Positions 54,636 to 63,363 are shown, counted from the first letter of the stretch. The stretch: 64,000 bases of DNA from Larkinella humicola (GCF_008727875.1 NZ_VTWS01000005.1:636531-700530); one strand, 5' to 3'. Program-made: numbers and translations. The notes: generated by a model not told the origin, from the letters alone.

Positions 54636-55410
54636 TAGTTTTTTCAACCGCCCGGAATGCATCCAGCTTTTTCGCCAGATTGCGGGCACCGTCGGCGACG
54701 AAGGTTCCGTCAGCCCCGCAGGCAATCATCCGGATGCCGAGGTCATGATATAGTTTGTAATCGTCGGGGTTGAAAAAGAGAATACCGGTGGCTTTCCCGG
54801 CTTTTTGGGCAGCGTTGACCGTTTCCCGCAAGGCTTCCTTAAAACGCGGATGATCGAATTGCCCGAAAATACCGAGTTCCATCGACAGGTCGGCGGGACC
54901 GATGAACAGCACATCGACGCCATCGATGGCCGCCACTTCGTCCAGGTGATTCAGCACCTCCACGGTTTCGATCTGCACCACGCCCAGAATGGTTTCCTGA
55001 GCCTCCGCATAATACTGCGGAAAGTTCTGCGCAAAACCGGTCGCCCGTACCATTTTGGCCACCCCCCGACCACCGTGGGGCGGATAATGCAACCCGTGTA
55101 CGACTTTTCGGGCTTCTTCCGGATTGTGAACTTTCGGACACATGATGCCTTCCGCGCCCATGTCCAGCACCCGGTGAATGCGCTGGCTTTCAGAGCTTTC
55201 GACCCGCACAATAGCCCCCGCAGCGGTATGCTCCAGCGCCTGCAACTGATACAAAACGTCTTTTTCCGAACCTGCCCCGTGTTCAAGATCGATCAGCACC
55301 CAGTCGAAACCGGACTGACCGACAATTTCTGCCGTGAGTGAACTTCCCAGATTTAACCAGCACCCGTTGAGGGTTTCGCCTTGTTTCAGTCGTTTTTTTA
55401 GATTTTTCAT
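54622..55410 (-). CDS. garL: HpcH/HpaI family aldolase, probable 2-dehydro-3-deoxyglucarate aldolase
   Basis: Metal-dependent class II aldolase of 262 residues from ATG 55410. It cleaves 5-keto-4-deoxyglucarate (or 2-keto-3-deoxyglucarate) to pyruvate and tartronate semialdehyde. Active-site residues are visible: His44 in LIDLEHGAG, Arg69 in AIVRVESSE, metal ligands Glu148 in VVQIETV and Asp174 in FIGPADLSM. Spacing matches E. coli GarL (256 residues). The open frame extends to 55509, overlapping the SusD gene, and is not used. The C-terminal residues SQS and stop fall in an inverted-repeat arm. It comes directly after the SusD gene, by 28 bp. Confidence 0.9.
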   Translation of the reverse strand: MKNLKKRLKQGETLNGCWLNLGSSLTAEIVGQSGFDWVLIDLEHGAGSEKDVLYQLQALEHTAAGAIVRVESSESQRIHRVLDMGAEGIMCPKVHNPEEARKVVHGLHYPPHGGRGVAKMVRATGFAQNFPQYYAEAQETILGVVQIETVEVLNHLDEVAAIDGVDVLFIGPADLSMELGIFGQFDHPRFKEALRETVNAAQKAGKATGILFFNPDDYKLYHDLGIRMIACGADGTFVADGARNLAKKLDAFRAVEKTISQS

Positions 55411-55438
55411 GTACAGGAAAGGCGAAAAAAAGGGTACT

Positions 55439-56953
55439 TTACTTCTTATCCCACCAAATGCGCGTGTCCAGCAGATTGGCCCCCTGTCGACTAATGGCCT
55501 GATCGACATTGGCTTTATTCACGTTCAACTCCGCATCGGTGTAGGTCAACCGGCGAATGAAGCCCTCCGTTTTCAGATCACTGCCGGGATACGGATTGGG
55601 CGTCAAAACCGGGAAACCGCTCCGGCGGAAATTGGCCCAGGTTTCAGGACCCACCAGAAAAGACGCCACCCAGTATTGCGTGTTGATTTGCTCCAGTTCT
55701 TTGCCTGCCGCCAGCGGATTGGCGTCCACATACGCCGTAATGGCGCTTTCCGCCACGGCGGTGTTGGCTCCGTAGGTCGCCAGTTGCTGCATGTGCGCCC
55801 GAATCCCGTTGGCATAGAGCGTAGCGGCATTGCCCGTCGTCCATTTCCGAAAAGCCGCTTCGGCCAGCAGAAGCTGCGTCTGGGCGTGGGTTACCAGAAA
55901 ACTGGGCGCGGTCAGGCCCGCCATCCGGGTTTTGTCGAGCTGGCTGTAATCCCACAAACTGGCTAATTTACTGGCCGTTACAGCCGTACCAATCGTCGTA
56001 TTGTCGAATCCCTGCGGAGCGCCAATCTGAACCGCCGGGGTCCGGTTGGCCCGCGACTCCACCTGCTGCGCCCCGCTGATGGCACCGACATACCGGACCG
56101 CAATGGAGGCCAGGCGCGGGTCGTTGTTTTTCTGGAGGAAATTCACAAACTCCTGATCCAGGTAGAAAAACGCCGACTGCCCCCCGTTCAACTGACTGCC
56201 CACGGGGTTGGTAAAACTGGCGGTGTGCCGGATGATTGCATTGTCGGCGTTGGACTGCATCACGCCACCGGCCACCGCTTTGGCCACGTATTCGGCGGCT
56301 TTGGTCGGGTTCACTTTGGAAAGCCGCATGGCGCCCCGCAGCAGCAGCGAATACCCCAGCCGCTTCCATTTGACCACATCACCGTCGTAGAGCACATCAC
56401 TGGCGACTTTGGGTTTCGATGCGTCGAGAGCCGCCGAAGCCGCATCCAGTTCGGTCAGAATATCGGTATAAACCGACTCCTGGGTGTCATAAACCGGTTT
56501 GACAATGCCCTCCAGATAGCTCTTTCCGGCCTGAGCGTACGGGATGTCGCCGTACGTATCGGTGATCACCATAAACGAGTACGCTTTCCAGATCCGCGTC
56601 ATGTTGTACAGATTGACACGCGCCGGATCGTCTTTGGTTTGGGCAATGACATCGACCAGTTCCCGGATAATAGTGCGGTAATAGGTGTTCCAGTTGCCGT
56701 TTGAGACGGTGCGGTTGTCCTGGTTAAAGTTGGCCGCCGAGCCCGAACCGCTGAACGGCGTGATCATCTGCTTCACGATGGTGGTTTCGTAGCTCAGGTT
56801 GCCATAGCCCGGCGCACTCGACACGATGGCCGTGTTCAGTTGAAAAGCCGGTTCCACCGCCGTCAGGGCAATGGGGTTGACATTCATTTCATCGAAACCG
56901 TCGTCGCAGGCACTGAGGAGAAGAGCTATCAGAAAAACAGGTATCTTTTTCAT
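55439..56953 (-). CDS. SusD/RagB family lipoprotein (SusD-like_2 type)
   Basis: SusD-type lipoprotein of 504 residues (lipobox LLSAC, Cys16) beginning DDGFDEMNVNPIALT. It belongs to the subgroup with FDEMNVNP near the start and WKAYSFMVITDTYGDIPYAQ in the helical part, distinct from the two SusD proteins earlier in this window. WKRLGYSLLLRGAMRLSKVN and the C-terminal LDTRIWWDKK complete the pattern. It pairs with the STN-containing SusC encoded upstream; a family A inverted repeat separates them (56980-57070). It is followed by garL. Confidence 0.93.
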   Translation of the reverse strand: MKKIPVFLIALLLSACDDGFDEMNVNPIALTAVEPAFQLNTAIVSSAPGYGNLSYETTIVKQMITPFSGSGSAANFNQDNRTVSNGNWNTYYRTIIRELVDVIAQTKDDPARVNLYNMTRIWKAYSFMVITDTYGDIPYAQAGKSYLEGIVKPVYDTQESVYTDILTELDAASAALDASKPKVASDVLYDGDVVKWKRLGYSLLLRGAMRLSKVNPTKAAEYVAKAVAGGVMQSNADNAIIRHTASFTNPVGSQLNGGQSAFFYLDQEFVNFLQKNNDPRLASIAVRYVGAISGAQQVESRANRTPAVQIGAPQGFDNTTIGTAVTASKLASLWDYSQLDKTRMAGLTAPSFLVTHAQTQLLLAEAAFRKWTTGNAATLYANGIRAHMQQLATYGANTAVAESAITAYVDANPLAAGKELEQINTQYWVASFLVGPETWANFRRSGFPVLTPNPYPGSDLKTEGFIRRLTYTDAELNVNKANVDQAISRQGANLLDTRIWWDKK

Positions 56954-56979
56954 TGTTAGTGATTTAGAGAATTGTTTCG

Positions 56980-57070
56980 TTTCGCGGAGTTGAGCGGAGT
57001 CTAAAAAGAGTTTAGCGGAGTTATTTATTTCTCTGCTTAACTCTGATTTTCTCCGCTTAACTCTGCGAAA
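56980..57070. repeat. Long inverted repeat (family A) between susC and susD
   Basis: Arms 56980-57020 and 57031-57070, imperfectly complementary, with the same words as the repeat at 54539-54635 (TTTCGC-GAGTT-AGCGGAG). It lies between the SusD start (56953) and the SusC stop (57083). Confidence 0.88.
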
Positions 57071-57082
57071 CTTTTTTGATAC

Positions 57083-60000
57083 TTAAAATCTCACATTCAA
57101 GTTAAAACCAATGCTCCTCGTAACCGGCAAACCGGTGGCTTCGAGACCGACGAGGTTATCAGACGGGAACCCGAACTGTTCGGGGTGAATGTTCGGCACC
57201 CATTTCTTGATGACGGCCACGTTGTTAGCCACAGCATTGAGCCGCAGTCCTTTGATAAACTTGGCATTGGTCGGCAGAAATTTAGTAAAGTCGTAGCCCA
57301 GCGTAATCTGCCGCAACTGCCACAACCCGGCGTTGTAGACAAACTCTTCGGCAATGTTCTGCGAACGGACGGTTTCGTAATAGGCCTGCACGCCCGACTT
57401 GGTCTGGTTGACTTCCCCGTTCGGGTTGACGCCCGTGCCAATCACGAAATTCTGCTCCCGACCCACCAGCGTGGCCTTGTGCAACCCGTGCCGCCAGGCG
57501 TTGTGGTTGGTTCCGGAAATCATCTTGTGCCCCAGTTTGAAGTCGATCAGGAACGACAGATTGATGCCTTTGTAGCTGAAGCTGTTGGTAATCCCGCCCA
57601 CCCACTTGGGCAGGGCGCTGCCAAAACTGATTTGCGTTGGCGTGCGCAGCGGACGTCCGTTTCCGGCGTCGAAAACCTGCCGACCCTGCGCATCCCGCAG
57701 ATAGCCGAAGCCGAAAAGCTGGCCCATCGGCAGGCCAACCACCTGCCGGAGTTCGCCCGTGAAATCGCCGGTTCCGACGGTAATCATGTTGTCGCTGACG
57801 CTCGACCCCAGGTCGAGCACTTTCGTGACGTTATAGGCCGCGTTGAAGGTGGTGTTCCAGCTAAAATTCGGCCGTTTCACCGGCGAAATGGTCACCAGCA
57901 TTTCCAGCCCCTTGTTGCTGCTTTTGCCCACGTTGATCAACTGGGTCTGATAACCGCCCGCGTCGGAGGTTTGGGCGCGCAGGATCTGATCGGAGGACAG
58001 TTTGTCGTAATACGTCAGATCCAGACTGAGGTTGTTGTTGAACATCCTCAGCTCCAGACCGAATTCCTTTTCGGAAACCCGCATCGGACGCAAATCGGCG
58101 TTGGGAACGGTGGTTCCGCTGATGCTGGCCAGGGGCTGAGCCGTTCCGCTCGGCGACGGAAACTGCTGGGCGTTGATGCCGTAGAACAGGTTATTGGCGT
58201 AAGGCGACACATCGGTGTCACTGCCAACTTCCGCGTAAGCAGCCCGGATTTTCCCAAACGTTAGCCAGGTGGGTAACGAACTGGCAAAAGCCTGAGAAAA
58301 CACGAAGCTGGCGGTGATGGACGGATAGAGAATGCTCCGGTTTTCGGGCGACAAGGTAGAGAACCAGTCATTGCGGACGGTTCCGTTCAGGAATAAATAA
58401 TCCTTAAACGAGACTTCCGCCGAACTGTAGAGCGAATTCACCTGCCGTTCCGAAAAGTCGTAAATGGCATCGCGTTGCCGGCCGTTGCCGATGGTATACA
58501 AATCCCGGACGTAAAAATCCTGCACCAGCACATTGTGACGGCTGATTTTGCGGTACATCTGGTTGCCGCCCAGGTTCACATTGATGCCAAAAACGCCGAA
58601 GGTTTTGTTGGCATTCAGCAGGAAATCGGCATTCAATTCGCGAACGTGCCGAACGTCCTGCACATACTGCCCATTGACAAAACCGGCGGGTGCTGCGGGT
58701 TGCCGCTGCGTACCGGTCGGCAGGTTGTAATCCTGTTCGCGGGCGTAGAAATCCTGCCCGATCCGGGCTTGCAGAAACAGCCAGTTCGTGAAATTGTATT
58801 TGGCCGTCAGGTTGCCGAAAACCCGGTCGGTACTGATGTTTTCGAAGCGTTTCAGGGCGAAATACGGATTGGTTCGGTTCGTGAACCGCGACCAGACCGT
58901 CTCGTTGCCATTGGCATCCGACGCGTATTTTTCCAGAATATCCAACGGCATGGAGTTCGCCATGCTAAAGATGATTACCGGACTGTAATCCTGCTCGGCG
59001 ATGTTGGGCGGGTTTTTCCGGAATTCTTTGGAGTAGTTGATATTCCCCGAAACCGTCAGTTTTTTGGCCAGTGTTTGGGTGAAGCCCAGGTTGACGGTTC
59101 TGCGGTTGTAGTTCGACCCGCGCAGGATGGCGGTGTTGTCCAGATTGGAAAGCGACAGGCTAAAACCGCCATTTTCATTTCCCGACGACAGCGTCAGCGT
59201 GTTCGTCCAGGTGCTGCCTTTCCGGTAAAAATCGGTGATCTGATTCCGCACCGGCTGGTAAGGCACCGTGATGTTGTCGAACAAAACCTGCGTCATGCCG
59301 GGCTGGAATTTTTCCCCGAAACTCCACTGCCCCGACGTCGGGAAGGGCGTTGTCGGACGGACGCCGTTCTCGCCCTGTCCGTATTCATACTGGTAATCGG
59401 TGTAATCCAGGGGCGTGTCGGACGTAAAATTGGAGTTGTATTCCAGACCAATTCCGTTGCCGCTGCCCCGGGTTTTGGTCGTAATCATGATCACACCGTC
59501 TTTGGCGCGCGACCCGTAGAGGGCCGAAGCGGCCGCCCCCTTCAAAACTGTCATGGTTTCGATGTTGTCGGGGTTGATGCTGCTCAGACCATCCCCGCTG
59601 TCCGACGTCCGGTTGCTGCCCCGGTCCGACGCATCGCCCCGCGCCCCGTAGTTCGTATTGTCGATCGGCACCCCATTGACCACGATCAGGGGCGAGTTGT
59701 TACCCCCAAACGACGACTGCCCGCGAATCCGGATTTTGCTGGTGCCAGCCGGTCCCGAACCCAGCGAGGTGATGTTGACACCCGCCATTTTCCCCTGCAA
59801 GGCATTCATGAAGTTCGCCGTCCGGTTAATCGTCATCTCGTCCGAACCCACCGTTGCCGTTGCGTAGCCCAGGCTTTTGGTCTGTTTCTTAATTCCCAAA
59901 GCCGTCACTACCACCTCGTTCAACGCCTTGCTTTCCGGCGTCAGCGCAATCTGGATGGTGGTTTGATTGCCGACGGACAGTTCTTTGTTCACGTAGCCGA

Positions 60001-60580
60001 CATAACTAAAAACCAATACCGTCGAACCATCCGGCACATCGAGTTGAAACGCGCCACTGGCGTTGGTGGTGGTTCCTTTTTGCGTGCCTTTGATCAGTAC
60101 ATTGACACCCGGCAAGCCCGCGCCGGTTTCGTCAGTCACCTTGCCCGACACCATGCGTTTGGGAGCCAGTGTTGCGGCTTTTTCGATGAGATCAACCAGG
60201 CCGGATTCGTAGACCGGCGCGGTGCTGGCCGATAGAACCACCTTTCGGCCGACCAGTTCGTAGTTGACCGGCAGCGGTTTGAAATACTTCACAAGCACCT
60301 CCTCCAGCGTCGAGTTGTTGGCCTGAATGCTGATCTTCTGCCGCTTCTCAATCACCTGCGAGCTGTACACAAACTGTACATCCGTTGCTTTTTCAATATC
60401 CGCCAACACCCTTTTTATATCCTGGTTATCAGCGTGTAACGTCAGGCGTCGGCTCAGGTATTCCTGAGCGTTACTCGTGTGGGCATACGACACGCCCACC
60501 AGCGATAACATAACCAAACTTTGTGTTAATGAAAACCGCATAAGCTTCAACCAGAGTTGTCCGGCAAGGTGTTTTTTCAT
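57083..60580 (-). CDS. SusC/RagA family TonB-linked outer membrane protein with STN domain
   Basis: TonB-dependent transporter of 1165 residues that also signals. After the signal peptide (LVMLSLVGVSYAHTSNAQ) an STN domain at about 46-115 (LTLHADNQDIKRVLADIEKA, FVYSSQVIEK) contacts an anti-sigma factor. A carboxypeptidase-regulatory-like domain at about 142-220 (GAGLPGVNVLIKGTQKGTTT), a plug (ALQGKMAGVNITSLGSGPAG, TVLKGAAASALYGSRAKDG) and the barrel follow. The STN domain together with the FecR and ECF sigma genes just upstream is the classic surface-signalling arrangement. Its substrate is likely the same uronate-rich glycan fragment or aldarate that the downstream genes break down, by inference. 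Confidence 0.95.
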   Translation of the reverse strand: MKKHLAGQLWLKLMRFSLTQSLVMLSLVGVSYAHTSNAQEYLSRRLTLHADNQDIKRVLADIEKATDVQFVYSSQVIEKRQKISIQANNSTLEEVLVKYFKPLPVNYELVGRKVVLSASTAPVYESGLVDLIEKAATLAPKRMVSGKVTDETGAGLPGVNVLIKGTQKGTTTNASGAFQLDVPDGSTVLVFSYVGYVNKELSVGNQTTIQIALTPESKALNEVVVTALGIKKQTKSLGYATATVGSDEMTINRTANFMNALQGKMAGVNITSLGSGPAGTSKIRIRGQSSFGGNNSPLIVVNGVPIDNTNYGARGDASDRGSNRTSDSGDGLSSINPDNIETMTVLKGAAASALYGSRAKDGVIMITTKTRGSGNGIGLEYNSNFTSDTPLDYTDYQYEYGQGENGVRPTTPFPTSGQWSFGEKFQPGMTQVLFDNITVPYQPVRNQITDFYRKGSTWTNTLTLSSGNENGGFSLSLSNLDNTAILRGSNYNRRTVNLGFTQTLAKKLTVSGNINYSKEFRKNPPNIAEQDYSPVIIFSMANSMPLDILEKYASDANGNETVWSRFTNRTNPYFALKRFENISTDRVFGNLTAKYNFTNWLFLQARIGQDFYAREQDYNLPTGTQRQPAAPAGFVNGQYVQDVRHVRELNADFLLNANKTFGVFGINVNLGGNQMYRKISRHNVLVQDFYVRDLYTIGNGRQRDAIYDFSERQVNSLYSSAEVSFKDYLFLNGTVRNDWFSTLSPENRSILYPSITASFVFSQAFASSLPTWLTFGKIRAAYAEVGSDTDVSPYANNLFYGINAQQFPSPSGTAQPLASISGTTVPNADLRPMRVSEKEFGLELRMFNNNLSLDLTYYDKLSSDQILRAQTSDAGGYQTQLINVGKSSNKGLEMLVTISPVKRPNFSWNTTFNAAYNVTKVLDLGSSVSDNMITVGTGDFTGELRQVVGLPMGQLFGFGYLRDAQGRQVFDAGNGRPLRTPTQISFGSALPKWVGGITNSFSYKGINLSFLIDFKLGHKMISGTNHNAWRHGLHKATLVGREQNFVIGTGVNPNGEVNQTKSGVQAYYETVRSQNIAEEFVYNAGLWQLRQITLGYDFTKFLPTNAKFIKGLRLNAVANNVAVIKKWVPNIHPEQFGFPSDNLVGLEATGLPVTRSIGFNLNVRF

Positions 60581-60667
60581 AGTTTTGTTAAGGTTGACTA
60601 GTTCTGTTTTCGGAACGTTTTTCCCTGAGCGGTTACTTTGGCGAGCGACACTCAGTGAATAGACCGG

Positions 60668-60692
60668 TTGGCAGTGGCGTTGTCACTGCCAA
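60668..60692. repeat. Hairpin between fecR and susC
   Basis: TTGGCAGTG 60668-60676 pairs perfectly with CACTGCCAA 60684-60692. A T-rich run follows only on the plus strand, where no gene needs terminating. On the minus strand it could protect or process the message between FecR and SusC. Confidence 0.55.
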
Positions 60693-60706
60693 TTCTTTTT
60701 ACGGTT

Positions 60707-61810
60707 TTATCGGTATCCCTTTCGGCTAATGACAATTTGACCATCGGTTATTTCGTAACTCGCCGACGAGGCCTTGCAAAGCAGATCCAGCTTTTCGTAG
60801 AGCGACTCACTCGACAGAATGGCGGTAATCTTGCTGCTTTCGAACAGCTGTTCGTCGAACTGGATCGGAATTCCGTAGCTCTTTTCGAGTTCGTGCAGAA
60901 TCACCGGCAGGGGAACTTCATCGTAGACAAAGGGAATTTCTTTGGCTCTTTTCGCAATCAGCAACGGTTTGGCCACCAGCGTTTTGGTCAGATTCCCATC
61001 GCTTTTCTCAAAAATAGCCGCCTGATTCGCGTTCAAAATCAGCCCGTTGACTTCCTTATTATCCGGAACCTGCTCCGGTTTTTTTTTGTAAACCGACACT
61101 TTCCCCGACAATACCTGCACTGTAATTTTCTGGTCGCGGTCGAAGGCTCTCACGACGAAACGCGTGCCGAGCACCTGCGTGATCATTTCGCCGGTATAGA
61201 CCATAAACGGCTGACGCTGACGCTTGACCGAAAAACTGCCTTCGCCCTGCAAATACACAATGCGGGAATTCCCGGAAAACTGGGACGGATACCGAAGGCG
61301 GCTTTGGGGACTCAGCAACACCTCCGAACTGTCGTTGAGCACTACCCGCAAAAGTTGGTGAGAATCATTGGTGGTTTCTACCAACTGAATGGCGGAGTTA
61401 CCCGACACCTGAGCGGCTGGCTGTTCCGGTTTTTTATCGAAAAAATACCAGCCAAATCCCATCACCGCCACGAAAACGGCGGCAATCGCCGGGAGCCAGC
61501 GAACTGGATTATCGGGTCGGCTGGCTACCGGCTCTGGTTCTGGAAAAGCATAACGCTTTGGACTATACGCACTGGCTTTGTCAATGAACGTTTCCGTTTC
61601 TTTTCGGATCTCCGCTTCGCTGAGTCGCTCGGGAGCCACGTTGATAGCCCGGATGAACTGTTCGGCCTGCTGAAAAGCCGTCTGTTTTCCAGGGTAGTTT
61701 TTTAGAAAAGAGCGCCAGAACTCATCCCGACTCCCACGACCCCGCACCCAGTCCTGGAAATCTTCGTCCCGAATAAAATCCTCCACGGTATAGGTTTCGT
61801 AGTTTTTCAT
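60707..61810 (-). CDS. FecR family anti-sigma factor
   Basis: Inner-membrane regulator of 367 residues. The cytoplasmic N-terminus (YTVEDFIRDEDFQDWVRGRG) would hold the sigma factor, and one membrane helix lies at about 105-124 (WLPAIAAVFVAVMGFGWYFF). The periplasmic FecR domain at about 150-255 (RVVLNDSSEVLLSPQSRLRY, GEGSFSVKRQRQPFMVYTG) and a C-terminal DUF4974-type domain at about 300-365 (LHELEKSYGIPIQFDE) follow. It transmits the state of the STN-bearing SusC to the ECF sigma factor. The sigma gene ends 82 bp upstream, across a family B inverted repeat. Confidence 0.95.
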   Translation of the reverse strand: MKNYETYTVEDFIRDEDFQDWVRGRGSRDEFWRSFLKNYPGKQTAFQQAEQFIRAINVAPERLSEAEIRKETETFIDKASAYSPKRYAFPEPEPVASRPDNPVRWLPAIAAVFVAVMGFGWYFFDKKPEQPAAQVSGNSAIQLVETTNDSHQLLRVVLNDSSEVLLSPQSRLRYPSQFSGNSRIVYLQGEGSFSVKRQRQPFMVYTGEMITQVLGTRFVVRAFDRDQKITVQVLSGKVSVYKKKPEQVPDNKEVNGLILNANQAAIFEKSDGNLTKTLVAKPLLIAKRAKEIPFVYDEVPLPVILHELEKSYGIPIQFDEQLFESSKITAILSSESLYEKLDLLCKASSASYEITDGQIVISRKGYR

Positions 61811-61846
61811 AAGTGTATCGGTATTCGGTATACGCCGGGCCGTCGC

Positions 61847-61925
61847 TACGGTTTTCAGTTTACGGTATTCGGTAGTTGTGAGCCAGAATGCGTCAGCTAC
61901 CGAATACCGTAGACTGAAAACCGTA
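61847..61925. repeat. Long inverted repeat (family B) spanning the 3' end of the sigma factor gene
   Basis: The 29-base arms 61847-61875 and 61897-61925 are complementary with one mismatch (words TACGGTTTTCAGT and TACGGTATTCGGTAG). The right arm lies inside the sigma factor gene and encodes about its last ten residues. Related words occur at 52961-53069. Confidence 0.9.
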
Positions 61926-62519
61926 TACCGTAAACTGAGCTAACAGCAACCCGACGCCTTGCACGGTCCAGTTTTTCCGCAGGCTGGTCAGGGACTTCTG
62001 GAGCAGATTATAGACGGACTGGCGGCCCAGGTGCATCACATCCGCAATTTGTTCGAAACTCAGGTTCTGGTAAAACCGCAGGTAGATCAGTTCCTTCTGA
62101 CGGTCGGGCAGGTGATTGATCACACGCTCCAGTTTACGAATCTGGTAGACCTCGTTTTCTTCTTCGATCCACTGCACATCGGCCGAAAACTCGACCGAAA
62201 ACGCGTATTCGTCCGAAAGCGTTGATTGGTGCGTCGTGTGTTTCCGGGAAAGCTCCCGCAGGACGCGGGTTTTGAGTACGACGAGCAGATAGGCCCGGAC
62301 GTTGTCGACCGAACAAACGGAATCCTGCCGTTTCCACAGATTAAGGAACAACTCCTGAATGCAGTCTTTCACAAACTCCCGGTCGGCATGCAGCCGCATT
62401 CCCCAGTGAAAGAGGTCGGCATAATAGCTCTGCATGATCTTCGCGAGCGCATACATATCCCCTGCCCGGTATTCCTGCCACAGTTGTTGTGCTTCTTCCG
62501 AAGGTAGCCGTCTACTCAT
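61893..62519 (-). CDS. ECF-type RNA polymerase sigma factor
   Basis: Sigma-70 factor of 208 residues of the extracytoplasmic-function class. Region 2 has REFVKDCIQELFLNLWKRQ at about 48-66; region 4 has HLPDRQKELIYLRFYQNL, then SFEQIADVMHLGRQSVYNLL at about 154-173 as the DNA-binding helix pair. It should direct transcription of the downstream SusC/SusD operon when released by FecR. The C-terminal residues after about 197 (YGFQSTVFGS) come from an inverted-repeat arm, so the original C-terminus may have been different. Confidence 0.95.
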   Translation of the reverse strand: MSRRLPSEEAQQLWQEYRAGDMYALAKIMQSYYADLFHWGMRLHADREFVKDCIQELFLNLWKRQDSVCSVDNVRAYLLVVLKTRVLRELSRKHTTHQSTLSDEYAFSVEFSADVQWIEEENEVYQIRKLERVINHLPDRQKELIYLRFYQNLSFEQIADVMHLGRQSVYNLLQKSLTSLRKNWTVQGVGLLLAQFTVYGFQSTVFGS

Positions 62520-62935
62520 AGTTTCAGATGCTATACCTGCAAGAGCCTCTTTTCCGGAAAACCTAACCTCTGTTTTAAGATTATTTTTTTAAAAAGTTAG
62601 AGAATACCGATATGAAGAAAGAAAAATATCGAATAACGAATGTTGAATAACGAATATCGAAGTAGAGAAGAAAGATCCGGCCCGCTTTCGATATTCGTTA
62701 TTCAACATTCGTTATTCGATATTCATTCTTCATTTTCCCTTCGTATCGGTTATAACCCTGAATAGCATAAATTCGCATCATTCCATCCGCGTCTCTATTC
62801 TCTTGTCTTTGCTCTCTTGTCGCCAGTTAAAATTTCACGAAAACATAACCTCGGAAAAGGCCGGAATTGGGGGATTCGCCGGAACTTCGGCCCGTGATAT
62901 TCGAACGGACAACTTCTCCCTCAACTTTCGATTTT
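62520..62935. other. 416-bp intergenic region with one long inverted repeat
   Basis: Divergent region between the sigma factor gene and a small acidic protein gene. Besides the inverted repeat at 62628-62721 nothing is recognised; no promoter of the consensus type is evident. Confidence 0.5.
62628..62721. repeat. Long inverted repeat (family E)
   Basis: Arms 62628-62661 and 62687-62721 are complementary over about 34 bases with one unpaired base, and ATGAAGAA-like words continue the match outward. The core words CGAATAACGAA and GTTGAATAACG repeat within each arm. Confidence 0.85.
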
Positions 62936-63283
62936 ATGGCTACTTCCGATTTTTCTGCTTTACCAACGGCCGACGAACTCGTGTCCCGGCTGGACGATTT
63001 CCGCGATACAATTAAAGACGCCATTGTGCAGGTGGTGACGGAGTTGGGCGACGATGCCGATGCGTCCGATTTCGATCTGCGGTTTTTGCCGCTAACCCTC
63101 GCCGAATCCGATCTGGAAATAACGGCCATCACCCTGAACGACGACGAAAGCGATCCGCTGACGCTCAGTTTCAGCGACGACAGCGACGTTGAACTGGACG
63201 AGCTTTCAACGGATGACCTGGTCAGTCTGTATCAGGTGATGCGGGATGCCGCGGACGAAAGCACGGATGAAGACGATGACTAG
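62936..63283 (+). CDS. Small acidic protein of unknown function
   Basis: Protein of 115 residues from ATG 62936 (MATSDFSALPTADELVSRLD), very rich in Asp and Glu throughout and ending in DESTDEDDD. No signal peptide, membrane segment or known domain. The middle part (LPLTLAESDLEITAITLNDD) alternates hydrophobic and acidic residues and may form a small sheet. The open frame could begin at TTG 62867, but ATG 62936 is the more credible start. A terminator follows at 63340. Function unknown. Confidence 0.7.
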   Translation: MATSDFSALPTADELVSRLDDFRDTIKDAIVQVVTELGDDADASDFDLRFLPLTLAESDLEITAITLNDDESDPLTLSFSDDSDVELDELSTDDLVSLYQVMRDAADESTDEDDD

Positions 63284-63339
63284 TCAGTCAACGAATGCAT
63301 AACGCAAAACTTCATACATACTAGGATATAATCGTACAG

Positions 63340-63363
63340 ACCCCGGCTCGTGTCGGGGTTTTG
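63340..63363 (+). terminator. Rho-independent terminator
   Basis: ACCCCG 63340-63345 pairs with CGGGGT 63354-63359, followed by TTTT. It lies 57 bp after the small acidic protein gene. Confidence 0.75.

Noticed and set aside
58475..60235. 586-codon plus-strand open frame
   Set aside because: It lies entirely antisense to the STN-SusC gene, lacks protein-like motifs and has Arg/His-rich composition typical of shadow frames in GC-rich genes.
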